Positions 1 to 9,944 of a stretch of 64,000 bases of DNA are shown in pieces (the stretch's first letter is position 1; every line of letters starts with the position of its first letter). The position numbers and the translations under genes were made by a program. The DNA lies in the NCBI GenBank assembly GCA_033002965.1, contig JAURVB010013820.1, positions 1-64,000 on the forward strand, in the 5' to 3' direction. This DNA is from Piper betle. Its lineage: Eukaryota > Streptophyta > Magnoliopsida > Piperales > Piperaceae. The notes under the pieces are model-generated. The model ran no database searches. It was not told the DNA's origin and saw nothing but the letters and a program-made list of their open reading frames with translations.

Positions 1-1060
1 AACTCCAATTTGAAATCAAACAATTTGGGTTTGAGTTGAGTAAAATTCGACTCAACTCACCCGACCCAACAAATGGATAGCCCTACGGCAAATACCCATT
101 CCTTATTTAAAAATTTGATGTCTTAAAAATTTTGTAACACGGTTATCTATGACAAAGTCCGTGACAATATTAATTTTTTTTCTTACTAAAATCCCATCTA
201 ACTTCTAATTAATTTTTTTTGGAACTTTGCCGGGGTTGGTAAGAGTTTTTCTTCTTTTTAATTTTTTAAACATATTTGCAACAATTTTTGCCACAAGACA
301 ATTATGCCAAAACATTTCGGCAGTATTTTATCACCTTCCCTATAAACAACATACATTGCCACAAATGCCCGTGGCAAAATTTGTGGCTATTTTGTTATAG
401 CTTTCAGCCGTGACAAAAGAGAATTTTTTCACTAATGATCCCCCTCCAAAAAGTTAGTCAAGTGTATAGTTCCTACTGAGGTTAAATTTAATATATTAAC
501 GAGTATGCCTATAAATCTTTAATTTAATTAATCACTTTTAAAAAATAATCAAATCATTATTTACGCTTGAATTGGGTCATTAAAATACTAACTCCTAATG
601 GACTTAATGTAACGGGCCTAATGCCTTATAATTAACTACCATATAACCAATCATAACTCCCGCAAATAAACTTATTAATTCTATAACTTACACTAAAATT
701 GGCTAGTTTCATTCATACTTAACAGTGTTTCCTACAAAATGTGCACTTCAAAGGTAACTTGCACTTTGCAAGTGCCAACCAAGTTTTCTTTTTTGTTTGT
801 TTTATTAAAAAAAGACAGACAATCGTGGATCTGATTCCTTTGGAATGGGTACATAACTAATACATAACTCCAACTAAATTAAGATTGAACTACCATCATG
901 AAGGCACCAGGAATGCTCTACTACCATTTTTATATTTTTATACAGATCTGATGGAATTAGTCAGAAGTCATATTTTTCCAAGTCAATGAGAACATGAGTG
1001 GTATATATGAGTTCTGAATATCAGCTCCCCTAGCTAGCAATTTTTCGTTTCCATCTTTTT
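1..1060. repeat. Upstream module of a type I lectin unit
   Basis: No gene is seen. The stretch matches, with many changes, the DNA before JRL-3 (about 11060-12240) and before JRL-6 (about 24180-24830). Shared landmarks are the CTCAACTC and CCCGAC repeat end at 40-65, the phrase around AACGGGCCTAATGCCTTATA near 612, and the CAGATCTGATGGAATTAG box near 943. It is therefore the 5' flank of the duplicated lectin module. The first 70 bases are the right end of a repeat rich in CTCGAG- and CTCAACTC-like words that recurs through the window. Confidence 0.6.
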
Positions 1061-1533
1061 TCCAGCTATTTTGTGTTCTGCACATTATCTTCCTTACAGT
1101 CATCAACATCGGTAGAAGAAAATTGGCAATTCCGGTAAGGAATCACTTTTATTTTTAGTGGAAAGTTTTTTATTTTTGATTCAAATTGGTTAATAAATAG
1201 AAGAAAAATATATTTTTTCTGATAAAGTTTAATTAATTTCCCCCCTCTTATTGATGACAATATGCTGGTTATCTTCTACTTATAACACATCATGAGTTCT
1301 ATTCCTCTTCCTTATTGCTCATCAATTTCAATATATGCTCATCCATTCCATTTTTTGATGGCGAAGATGTATATTAAAAATGGCCCCTAGGGAGGAAATG
1401 GTGGATTAGCTTGGGATGATGCGCATATTGGTAGCATTAGGCAGATGGTGATCCGACATGGAACAGCTATTGACTTCATCAAGATTGCGTATGATGTAAA
1501 TGGAATTGCAGTTTGGGGTGACGACCATAGAGA

Positions 1534-2007
1534 TGTTGTGAAAACCGGGTAATTTTCACCAAAGATAACTAGTTCACTTTGAGAACTATTACCTAGATGA
1601 CTAGCATGAAAATTATTATACTAAAAATTACCCCAAGATAAAATTCCCAGGAAAGTGTGGTGGGACACACGGTCCACTTAAAAACTAACTCCTAGACAGA
1701 ATTTTATCAAGTAATTTAAATAGCACAATAATTAACAACAACTATACCCGACAATAGCTATTAAATAGACATAAAAGGAACAAAAGAACACTGAATTTAA
1801 CGAGGCTTACGTCCTCGGACACTACAAAAATAATATTTCAATAATCAAAAAAATATTACAAAAGAGAGAAAGAAACAATTTACCAATAGAAGAAGGATGA
1901 CAATTTTGGGATGTCTAGAACTAAAGGGAGGAGCCTTATTTATAAGGAGAGGACTCCTCCCAAACCCACAAAACTTTAGATGTGAGACTTGATTTTGGCA
2001 TACAACA
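1534..2007 (-). repeat. 3' LTR of the copia element
   Basis: The 474 bp repeat starts TGTTGTG and ends ACAACA. It matches the right LTR over its whole length apart from about 16 substitutions and a few one-base indels. The word CTTATTTATAAGGAG near 1935 is shared by both LTRs and may be part of the element's promoter. Confidence 0.93.
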
Positions 2008-2019
2008 ATTCTCCACCTT
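2008..2019 (-). other. Polypurine tract of the copia element
   Basis: On the minus strand AAGGTGGAGAAT lies directly before the 3' LTR. This is the usual plant copia plus-strand primer form. Confidence 0.8.
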
Positions 2020-2082
2020 GACAAAATCCCATACAATTCTCTCACAAATCCAACTTTTAGTAGTGTCTGCAAACTCCATCTT

Positions 2083-5000
2083 TCAATTTGTAACAATATT
2101 GACCAAGTCTAAACAATGTTTAAACTTGGCCGCAGTTACCACTTTTGTCAGCATATCAGCAGGGTTCTCAGTGGTCAGAATCTTCTGGATTATGACTCCA
2201 CCTTCTTCTAGAATCTCTCGTACAAAATGATATCGAACATCAATGTGCTTCGTCCTTGCATGGTAAACCTGATTCTTTGCTAAATGAATAGCACTCTAAC
2301 TGTCACAATGCACTTTGATGTGCTTTTGTTCCATTCCCAGTTCACCGAGCAACCCTTGAAGCCAAATTGCCTCCTTTACAGCCTCTGTAATTGCCATATA
2401 CTCTGCCTCTGTAGTAGACAAAGCCACTGTTGACTGTAAGGTGGACTTCCAACTGACTGGTGCTTTTGCAAAAGTAAACACATAACCAGTAGTTGATCGT
2501 CGCTTGTCCAAATCACCAGCGTAGTCAGAGTCACAATACCCAATTACATACTGACCATCCTTATCATCCTGCTAAAATACTAATCCAACATCTAAGGTAT
2601 CCAGAATATACCGTAGAATCCATTTCACAGCTTGCCAATGCTCCTTTCCAGGATCATGCATATACCTGCTCACAACCCCAACTGCCTGTGAAATATCGGG
2701 CCTTGAACAAACCATTGCATACATCAAGCTACCAATAGCACTTGCATACGGTACTTTTGCCATGTATTCCCGTTCTGCATTATTCTTTGGTGACATGGAA
2801 GCACTAAGCTTGAAATGAGGAGCAAGTGGTGTACTAACTGGTTTTGACTTCTCATTTATGCCAAAATGTTTTAGTACCTTCCTCAGATATTCTTTCTGAG
2901 ACAAACAAAGCCTCCCTAATTTCCTGTCTCTGGATATCTCCATGCCGAGAATCTTCTTTGCTTCACCAAGATCCTTCATCTCAAACTCCCTATTCAATTG
3001 AGTCTTTAACTTCTCTATTTCTGTTTGACTCTTGGAAGCTATCAGCATATCATCAACATAAAGAAGAAGATATATATAGGATCCATCTTGTAGCTTGCGC
3101 AAGTACACACAGTGATCATATTTGCTCCTTGAGTACTTCTGCCCTATCATGAACTTGTCAAATCGCTTGTACCACTGCCTCGGAGATTGCTTCAATCCAT
3201 ATAGCGATTTGTCCAATTTGCACACCATCTTTTCTTTTCCATCAACTTTGAATCCATCTGGCTGAGACATATAGATTTCCTCTTCCAAGTCTCCATGTAA
3301 AAATATAGTTTTTACATCCATCTGAACTAGTTCCAAATCCAATTGTGCCACCAAAGCCAATAAAATTCTGATGGAGGAATGCTTTACAACTGGAGAAAAT
3401 ACTTCATTATAATCAACTCCCTCCTTTTGAGCGTAGCCTTTAGCCACCAATCTTGCTTTGTAGCGAACATTATCCTTATCAGGAAATCCATCTTTCTTTG
3501 CATATACCCATTTGCACCCAATTGCCTTCTTTCCCTTCGGAAGACTAGCTAGTTTCCATGTCTGATTCTTTTGAAGGGACTGCATTTCTTCCTTCATGGC
3601 AATCCTCCACTTTTCTTATTCTGAACTTTGAACTGCTTCATTATAAGTGGCAGGAACATCATTAGTTGCAATTGGTGATGTAGAAGAGACCATATCAGCA
3701 TAGCGGGCAGGTTGTCTAATGGTTCTCTTTCCCTTCCTTTGTGCAATTGATTCATGTTGATGTGGAGGTTCTTGGGTCTGAACCTCTTCTTCATTTGACT
3801 CTTCTTCTACCACAGGAGAGTCATCATCAGTTTCTGCATCTGCTGGGACCATTCTGTTGCCATCAATCTCCACCTGTTTGGGAGTACCATCTGTTTGCTT
3901 CATATTTTCAGAAGTTACCTTTCTCAACATGGTAGATTCATCAAAGGTAACATCCCTGCTGAAGATTACTTTCTTTGTTTCTGGACACCAAAGACGATAG
4001 CCTTTCACACCAGAGGTGATCCCCATAAATATTGCCTTCTTTGCTCTTGGATCCAGCTTTGACTCCTTAACATGGTAATATGCAGTGGAACCAAACACAT
4101 GTAAGGAATTATAATCTGTAGCAGGCTTTCCAGACCATTTCTCCAATGGAGTTTTACCACCAATAGCAGTAGATGGTAAACGATTAATAAGGTGACAAGC
4201 ATATACCAAAGCCTCAGCCCAAAATTCTTTGCCCAACCTAGCATTGGACAACATACACTGAACTTTCTCTAGCAAAGTTCGATTCATTCGCTCTGCCACC
4301 CCATTCTGTTGTGGTGTATTTCTGACAGTGAAGTGTCTGACAATACCTTCATCTTCACAGACCTTTTGAAATGGATCATTTTTGAATTCTCCACCATTGT
4401 CTGTATGAAGACGTTTGACTCTTCTGCCTGTTTGAGTCTCCACCATCTTTTTCCATTTCAGGAAAATTCCCAACACTTCATCCTTCGTCTTCATCGTATA
4501 TACCCAAACTCTCTGGGAAAAATCATCAACAAGGGAAACATAATAGTGTTTACCTCCCAATGAAGTTGTCTTAGAAGGCCCCCACACATCTGAGTGAACA
4601 TAATCCAAAATACCCTCAGTATCATGGATTGTTGTTCCAAATTTCACCCTTGTTTTCTTCCCTTTGATACAGTGCTCGTAAAAATCTATTTTGCAAGCCC
4701 GAGCTCCTTTTAATAATCTTTGATCTATCAATAGTTTTAAAGATTTTTCTCCAGCATGCCCCAAGCGCATATGCCATAACCTGGTTGCTTCTGACTCCTG
4801 ATCATCAGTAGGAGTTGTTGTCGCTGCTGCTTCCCCAACAATTGTACTACCCATAAAGTAATACACATTGTTTCTTCTTCGGATCCCTTTCATTATCACA
4901 AGTGCACTAGAGATGATCCTCATTATCCCATCTTTTGCCCTCACTTCGAAACCTTTTGACTCTAAGGTTCCCACAGAGATGAGATTCTTCATCAAATCTG

Positions 5001-5275
5001 GCACATAATGAACACCAGTTAAGATTCTGGTTGATCCATCATGATTCCTCAAGTGAATTGAACCAACTCCATATGTGACAAGAGGGGCATTATTTGCTGT
5101 GTAGATAGTTCCACCCTTTAGTTCTTTAAAATCAAAGAACCATTCTACATTGGGCGTCATATGATGGCTACAAGCAGAATCTAGCAACCATGCACTAGAA
5201 TTGCTAGTTGATGCAGCAATTGAAAGGTCTGAGTCTGCATCATCACACTCAGCAACATTTGCAGCGTTTTTCCTT
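2083..5275 (-). pseudogene. Copia pol: protease, integrase, reverse transcriptase, RNase H (degenerate)
   Basis: One minus-strand reading frame runs from about 5275 to a TGA at 2083-2085. In order it shows an aspartic protease motif (LLDSACSHH near 5185), a GAG-pre-integrase HHCC-like region (WHMRLGH, then FYEHCIKGK), an integrase core with YVHSDVWGP, HTDNGGEF and NTPQQNGVAERMNRTLLEK, a reverse transcriptase with GCKWVYAKK, RYKARLVAKGY and catalytic YVDDM, and an RNase H with RRSTTGYVF and STTEAEYMA. Three in-frame nonsense codons break it: TAA at 3616-3618 between integrase and RT, TAG at 2572-2574 at the start of RNase H, and TAG at 2296-2298 within RNase H. The last two fall where relatives usually have Gln. 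The motif set is that of Tnt1-type copia. Confidence 0.92.
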
Positions 5276-6045
5276 CTTAGGTTTGCCTTTATTTTTCAGC
5301 TTGGGGCAATTTTTCTTCCAATGCCCTTCTTCTCGACAAAAGGCACATTCATCTTTACTTGGTCTGGACTTTGACTTCGACCTTCCCCTTCTTCCTTTGT
5401 TCTGACTCTGCGACTAACCTCTATCCACAACAAGAGCTTCTGCTTCTGAACTTGTATTTTCTTATTTTTCTTTCTTTCTTAATTCATAACTATGCTAAGG
5501 CAGCATGTACTTCACTAAGAGACACAACAGCCTTTCCATGAAGTAGAGTAGTTTCAAGAAGCTCAAATTCATGAGGAAGTGATCCCAACAACATCAGAGC
5601 CAAATCTTCATCTTCAAAAGTCATGTCCATATTCACCAAATCAGTTACTAGCTGATTGAAGCTAGTAATATGATCATTCAGAGAAGTACCAGGAATATAA
5701 TTGAAGTGAAACAATCTCTTTTTCATATAGAGCTTGTTCTAACTACTTTTCTTCAAAAATTTCTCCTCCAGTGCCTTCCACAATTTACTTGCAGAAGTTT
5801 CTTTAGAAAATGCATACCTCTGCTCTCTAGAAAGACACGTTCGAATGGTACCACATGCCAATCTATTTATTATCTTCCATTCTTTCTCCTCAACATCATC
5901 TGGTTTCTCTTCTTCAATGGCAATGTCTAGACCTTATTGAAAGAGGGCATCCAGAACCTCACTTTGCCACATGCCAAAATGATCGGTACCATAAAAATCT
6001 CCACTGCAAATCTTGCATTTGTCATAGTAGTTCTTGCCAAAATTG
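5276..6045 (-). pseudogene. Copia gag with CCHC zinc knuckle (degenerate)
   Basis: The minus strand encodes the capsid-like UBN2/Retrotran_gag region (FGMWQSEVLDALF near 5960; DEDLALMLLGSLP near 5590). A zinc knuckle C-x2-C-x4-H-x4-C at 5306-5347 reads CAFCREEGHWKKNC. Gag packages the element RNA. Stop codons interrupt it near 5937 and 5740. The frame of the knuckle differs from the protease frame that starts about 5275, so a one-base shift separates them, whereas Tnt1-type elements have one continuous ORF. The exact start codon is unclear. Confidence 0.8.
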
Positions 6046-6128
6046 AAGATGAAGCTATGACCTACGATGTAGATTCTTTTGTGTTGTCTACCATTTCTGC
6101 TACAAAGTCTATTTAATAGCTATCAATG

Positions 6129-6303
6129 CGGAATACCAACTAGCCCAAGGAAATTTTTTTGATGTGGAAGATCAACGTAAGCCACAACCACAGAGTATAC
6201 TAAAATAAACCAAGAGCTTGAAATGCCAACTGGCCCAAGGAAAATTTTTTCTGATGTGGAAGATCAGCGTAAGCTGCAACCACAGAGCATACTAAAATAA
6301 ACC
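6129..6303. repeat. Tandem duplication in the copia leader
   Basis: Two direct copies of about 85 bp (near 6129-6213 and 6219-6303) lie between gag and the primer-binding site. Both contain GATGTGGAAGATCA, AACCACAGAG and TACTAAAATAAACC. They differ at a few bases, so the duplication is not brand new. Confidence 0.8.
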
Positions 6304-6305
6304 TT

Positions 6306-6317
6306 GCTTTGATACCA
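6306..6317 (-). other. Primer-binding site, initiator Met-tRNA type
   Basis: The minus strand reads TGGTATCAAAGC, one base off the common plant copia site TGGTATCAGAGC. It lies two bases inside the 5' LTR. Confidence 0.85.
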
Positions 6318-6319
6318 AT

Positions 6320-6797
6320 TGTTGTGAAAACCAGGTAATTTTCACCAAAGATAACTAGTTCACTTTGAGAACTATTACCTAGATGACTAGCGTGAAAATT
6401 ATTGTACTAAAAATTACCCTAAGATAAAATTCCCAGGAAAGTGTGGTGGGACACACGGTCTGCTTAAAAACCAACTCCTAGACAAAATTTTATCAAGTAA
6501 TTTAAATAGCACAATAATTAACAACAACTATACCCGACAATAGCTATTAAATAGACATAAAAGGAACAAAAAGAACACCGAAATTTAACAAGGCTTACGT
6601 CCTCGGACACTACAAAAATAATATTTCAATAATCAAAGAAATATTACAAAAGACGAGAAAGAAACAATTTACTAATAGAAGAAAGATGGCAATTTTGAGA
6701 TGTTTAGAACTAAAGGGGAGGAGCCTTATTTATAAGGAGAGGACTCCTCCCAAACCCACAAAACTTTAGATGTGAGACTTGATTTTGGCATACAACA
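6320..6797 (-). repeat. 5' LTR of the copia element
   Basis: This 478 bp repeat is the partner of 1534-2007, with the same TG...CA ends. Lectin coding sequence resumes directly after it. Confidence 0.93.
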
Positions 6798-6859
6798 AGA
6801 GGAACTGGTGGCACACAAGTAATGGTAAGCTGCTTGTGTTCCCAATCTTTTAGAAATAG

Positions 6860-8100
6860 CATTAGAGCAAACCGAGAGCCATATTGGATGATAAGGTGTT
6901 TAAGATATAAACTAGGCTATATGAGTCACGTATAGAAATTACAAAGATAAAATTTCTTTAAATTTAAGGTGGGTAGAATGTAGAATCACCCAAATAATTA
7001 GATCCTTATACACTACATAATGGATGAGATCTTGTATATTAATGGAGTATCCTTTGAAATCTTCAACTTTGGTTTGGAATATAAAATCCAACAGTTAAAA
7101 ATCAGTTATTTATAATGAGAAGGGTGGTTCAATGCTCGATTAAACTCAATTTTTCTCAGTACTCAATTCGAAAAATTTTGATTTGAAGCTTAACTTGATA
7201 TTAAATGAACCGAGCCTGGGCTGGTACCTACTCAACTCTAAGCTCAATATTTTATACTAGGTTTGTCCCTGCTCAACTTGAAGCTCGATATTTTATGTAA
7301 AGAATAAGATTTTTCACAATATATATCTTAATTTGTTTTATAAATTTAATGGAGTATCCTTGGAGATCTTCAACTTTCGTTTGGAATATAAAATCCAACT
7401 GTCGAAAATCAGTTATTTATAGTGAGTAGGGAGATTCAAAGCTTGATTAAATCCAATACAAAATAGTGTGACAAAAGACAATTATTTCACCAATGATCCA
7501 CCTCCAAATAGTTAGTCAAATGTCCAAAACCTATCGAGGCAAAATCTATTATATTAACGAGTATGCCTATAAAATTTTAATTATAGTTAATCACTTTGAA
7601 AAAATTATTAGACCATCAATTTGCACTTCACTTAGGTCATTAAAATACTAACCCCTAAAGGGTTTAAATGTAACGGGTCTAATGCTTTATAATTAACTAC
7701 CCAATCACCAATACACAACTCCCACAAATAAACTTATTAATTCTTTGACTTACCCCTTAACGGGCTATTTTCATTCGCACGTAACAATGTTTCCTACAAA
7801 CCGTGCACCTGACAGGTAACATGCACTTTGCGAGTGCCAACCAAGTTATTTTGTTTTTGTGTTTTGTTTTTAATGAAAAACAAGACAATCGTGGATCTGA
7901 TTCCTTTGAAATACATCACTAATACATAACTCCAATTATATAACATTGAACTATCATCAAGAAGCACCATGAATGTTCTGCGACCATTTTTATATTTTTT
8001 TACAGATCGAATGGAATTTGTCAGAAGCCATATTTTTTCCAGTCAATGAGAACATGTGGGGTATCAGCTCCCTCTAGGTAGCAATTTTTCATTCAAATTG
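6860..8100. repeat. Duplicated module between lectin units
   Basis: No gene is seen. From GGATGATAAGGTGTTTAAG near 6882 the sequence matches 10325, 14410 and 23425 onward. It contains a segment of CTCAACTCTAAGCTC-like words (7130-7320) and then the type I upstream module (7440-8100) also found at 1-1060 and 11460-12240. The AAGGTGGGTAGAATGTAGAAT phrase near 6965 resembles a purine tract plus LTR start of the small element at 37059-37502, so an old terminal-repeat element may be part of the module. Confidence 0.6.
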
Positions 8101-8266
8101 GTGAATACATATAGGAAAAATATTTTTTCTGATAAAGTTTAATTAATTTCCCCTCTTATTGATGACAATATGCTGGTTGTCTTCTACTTATAACACATCA
8201 TGGGTTCTATTCATCTTCCTTATTGCTAATCAATTGCAATATATGCTCGTACATTTCCATTTTTTA

Positions 8267-8885
8267 ATGACGAAGATGTATATTCAAAATAGCCCCTGGG
8301 GTGGAAATGGTGGATATCTTTGTGATGATATTTGTTTCTTTAATGAAAGTCAATCTACTTAAAGAGTTTTTTTTTCAAACAAATAGGTGTTTCCCACTTT
8401 AGCCTAGATTGGGGTGTGAACAATCATTTGTTCTATCGTTTGTTTAGAAGATATTTGGATACGGGTTTTCTCTAACTTGTCCAATTCATTGATCAATGGC
8501 CTGGCATGCAGATTAATTTGAACCACCCAGACGAGTTCCTGGTTGGTGTGATGGGAAGATGGGGGATTTTCATCAAATTCAGGGTGTGTTCAGATCACTC
8601 ATATTTATAACTAACGTGGGAACATATGGGCCATATGGAGAGGAGCAGGGCAAGGCCTTCGATTCTTTATCATTGGGAGGAGCGATTATGGGTTTTTATG
8701 GCAGGTCTGGAACATATCTTGATGCAATTGGTATTCATCTTAGAGCTAGATCATGTTTGGATTTGTTTCAGCCAACCTTATATTGCGACAACCAATGTGT
8801 GTTGCCAATGCAATTGGAGCATTTTTCGTTGTTTTTAGGTGACCAGTGCGATCTATATGAGAAATTGTTGATTATGAAACATTGA
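8267..8885 (+). pseudogene. JRL-2: type I jacalin-related lectin, truncated and frameshifted
   Basis: The start exon begins at 8267 (MTKMYIQN, then SPWGGNGG) but breaks off after about 8329, where it runs into sequence of the distal lectin intron. About two thirds of the exon and its donor are gone. The third exon starts at 8512 after TGCAG (INLNHPDEFLVGV). Compared with JRL-3 it has lost one base just after the TGGGGG near 8563, which shifts the frame. In the shifted frame the lectin block continues from 8559 with GPYGEEQGKAF, GFYGRSGTYLDAIG (GxxxD loop) and SCLDLFQPT. An extra base near 8790 then disrupts the cysteine-rich tail. No 5' UTR exon like that of JRL-3 is preserved. Confidence 0.85.
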
Positions 8886-9218
8886 TATTGCTCCATTTCT
8901 TTCATTATTTGTAAAGATTTGGTTTGAACATGGGGAATGTTGATTAGTAAGTGTTTTGTTCAAGTTGTAACTCCATGAAGGGTAACTTATTCTTCATACA
9001 CATTCGAAGGAAAGAAAGTAATTTGATATTAGCATCATATTGGTTTAGTGTCACATCAGTTCAAAAATCAAAGATGTTCATGAAAACTTAATGGATACAA
9101 AAAGGGCTATCACATAATATTTTTGTTTATGTAGAAAAAGTCTTTTCTCGTGTCTTTTTTTCATTGGTGCAAAATTTTATCTACCTAATAAAAAATTTTT
9201 TTTGACCTGATGAGAATG

Positions 9219-9220
<2 letters not shown>

Positions 9221-9260
<40 letters not shown>
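9221..9260. repeat. (AT)n microsatellite
   Basis: An uninterrupted AT dinucleotide tract of about 20 repeats, just before a GC-rich segment. Confidence 0.95.
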
Positions 9261-9262
<2 letters not shown>

Positions 9263-9289
9263 GAAAAGTTTTCCTGAGCCCAGGGCAGA

Positions 9290-9870
9290 AACATGTTCCT
9301 GCCTCTACATTTGATAAAAACAAAAACAAAACCCTCCACCCCCTCGTTCGTCAATAGCCAAGTTCTGGCCACGGTCAACCAGCCAGGCTTTGCCACGTGG
9401 CCAGATCTAGGCACCGCCGAACACCGTTGTTTGGACATGGCCGGTGGCGACAACTCTGGTCACCACAGAAATTTCTTGTTGCCCGGAATAGGGCGTGGGC
9501 GTAGGGAAGGGCTGTGGCAAGGATCAAGGCGGCGGGGGAACGGAGAGGAGCAAGGCCGGTGGTGTGGGTGTGGGTATTGAGGAGGTTGATGGCAACATGG
9601 GCGGGGGTGTGGGCACGGTGACACAGATCGGGGCGGGGAGGGCAGCGTCAATGTGGACGGGGGTACAGCAAAGGGAGCTATGGAGGTCAATGGTGATGTG
9701 GGCGGGGGCGTGGGCACTGTAACACGGACGGGTTCGGCGAGGGTGGCACCGTGGACGTGGGCGCGGCGAAGGGTGGTGGCGATGCGGCCGAGGGCGGTGG
9801 CGGTGGATTGGAAGAGTAAAGATTGGTTTTTTTTTGAAACAACAGATCTGGGCCATCAAATGTAATTCAA
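9290..9870. repeat. GC-rich insert of unknown origin
   Basis: Base composition jumps from AT-rich to G- and C-rich. The left part (CCACGTGGCCAGATCTAGGC near 9394, GGACATGGCCGGTGGCGACA near 9433) is related to 26800-26950. The right part is repetitive in GGGCGGGGGTGTGGGCAC-like units (9598, 9698). Open frames here have no recognisable domain; one strand gives Pro-rich and the other Gly-rich translation, as expected from biased composition. It is probably a mobile segment, class unknown. Confidence 0.5.
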
Positions 9871-9944
9871 CGGCACAAATTAGAGTGACCGAAATTATTC
9901 CTGCGGTTGCCCCAAGGTAGCCAATCCCATTATGTATATATATA

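Larger units (their letters stand above)
1534..6797 (-). mobile_element. Full-length Ty1/copia (Tnt1-like) LTR retrotransposon
   Basis: A 5264 bp element lies in reverse orientation inside the second exon of JRL-1. LTRs at 1534-2007 and 6320-6797 begin TGTTGTG and end TACAACA. A primer-binding site for initiator Met-tRNA sits beside the right (5') LTR and a purine tract beside the left (3') LTR. Flanks are AGAGA (1529-1533) and AGAGG (6798-6802), a 5 bp target duplication with one mismatch; intact paralogues read through this point. The internal region has gag, protease, integrase, reverse transcriptase and RNase H in copia order. About 16 substitutions, mostly transitions, separate the LTRs by eye (roughly 3.4%). 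The coding region carries nonsense codons and a frameshift, so this copy is not autonomous. Confidence 0.95.
1358..6824 (+). pseudogene. JRL-1: type I jacalin-related lectin, split by a copia element
   Basis: Remnant of a mannose-type jacalin-related lectin. A 5' UTR-like exon ends at 1134 before GTAAGG, as in JRL-3 and JRL-6. The second exon runs 1358-1533, is cut by the retrotransposon at 1534-6797, and resumes at 6798-6824 before a GTAAGC donor. The frame starts Met-Ala-Lys-Met and keeps the GGNGG loop and the AWDD, IRQ and DFIKIAYD blocks. It has a TAG at 1388-1390 where the JRL-3 frame has the Trp of GPWGG. No third exon with the GxxxD loop follows: after the donor the sequence runs into repeat DNA near 6860. 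It is dead three times over: nonsense codon, insertion and missing last exon. Jacalin-family assignment is firm; the order of the lesions is not known. Confidence 0.85.

Noticed and set aside
2844..3152. Plus-strand frame of 102 codons
   Set aside because: A shadow of the copia reverse transcriptase on the opposite strand.
9221..9260. AT tract as a promoter or origin signal
   Set aside because: A plain dinucleotide microsatellite; similar tracts occur at 15042 and 44725 without gene association.
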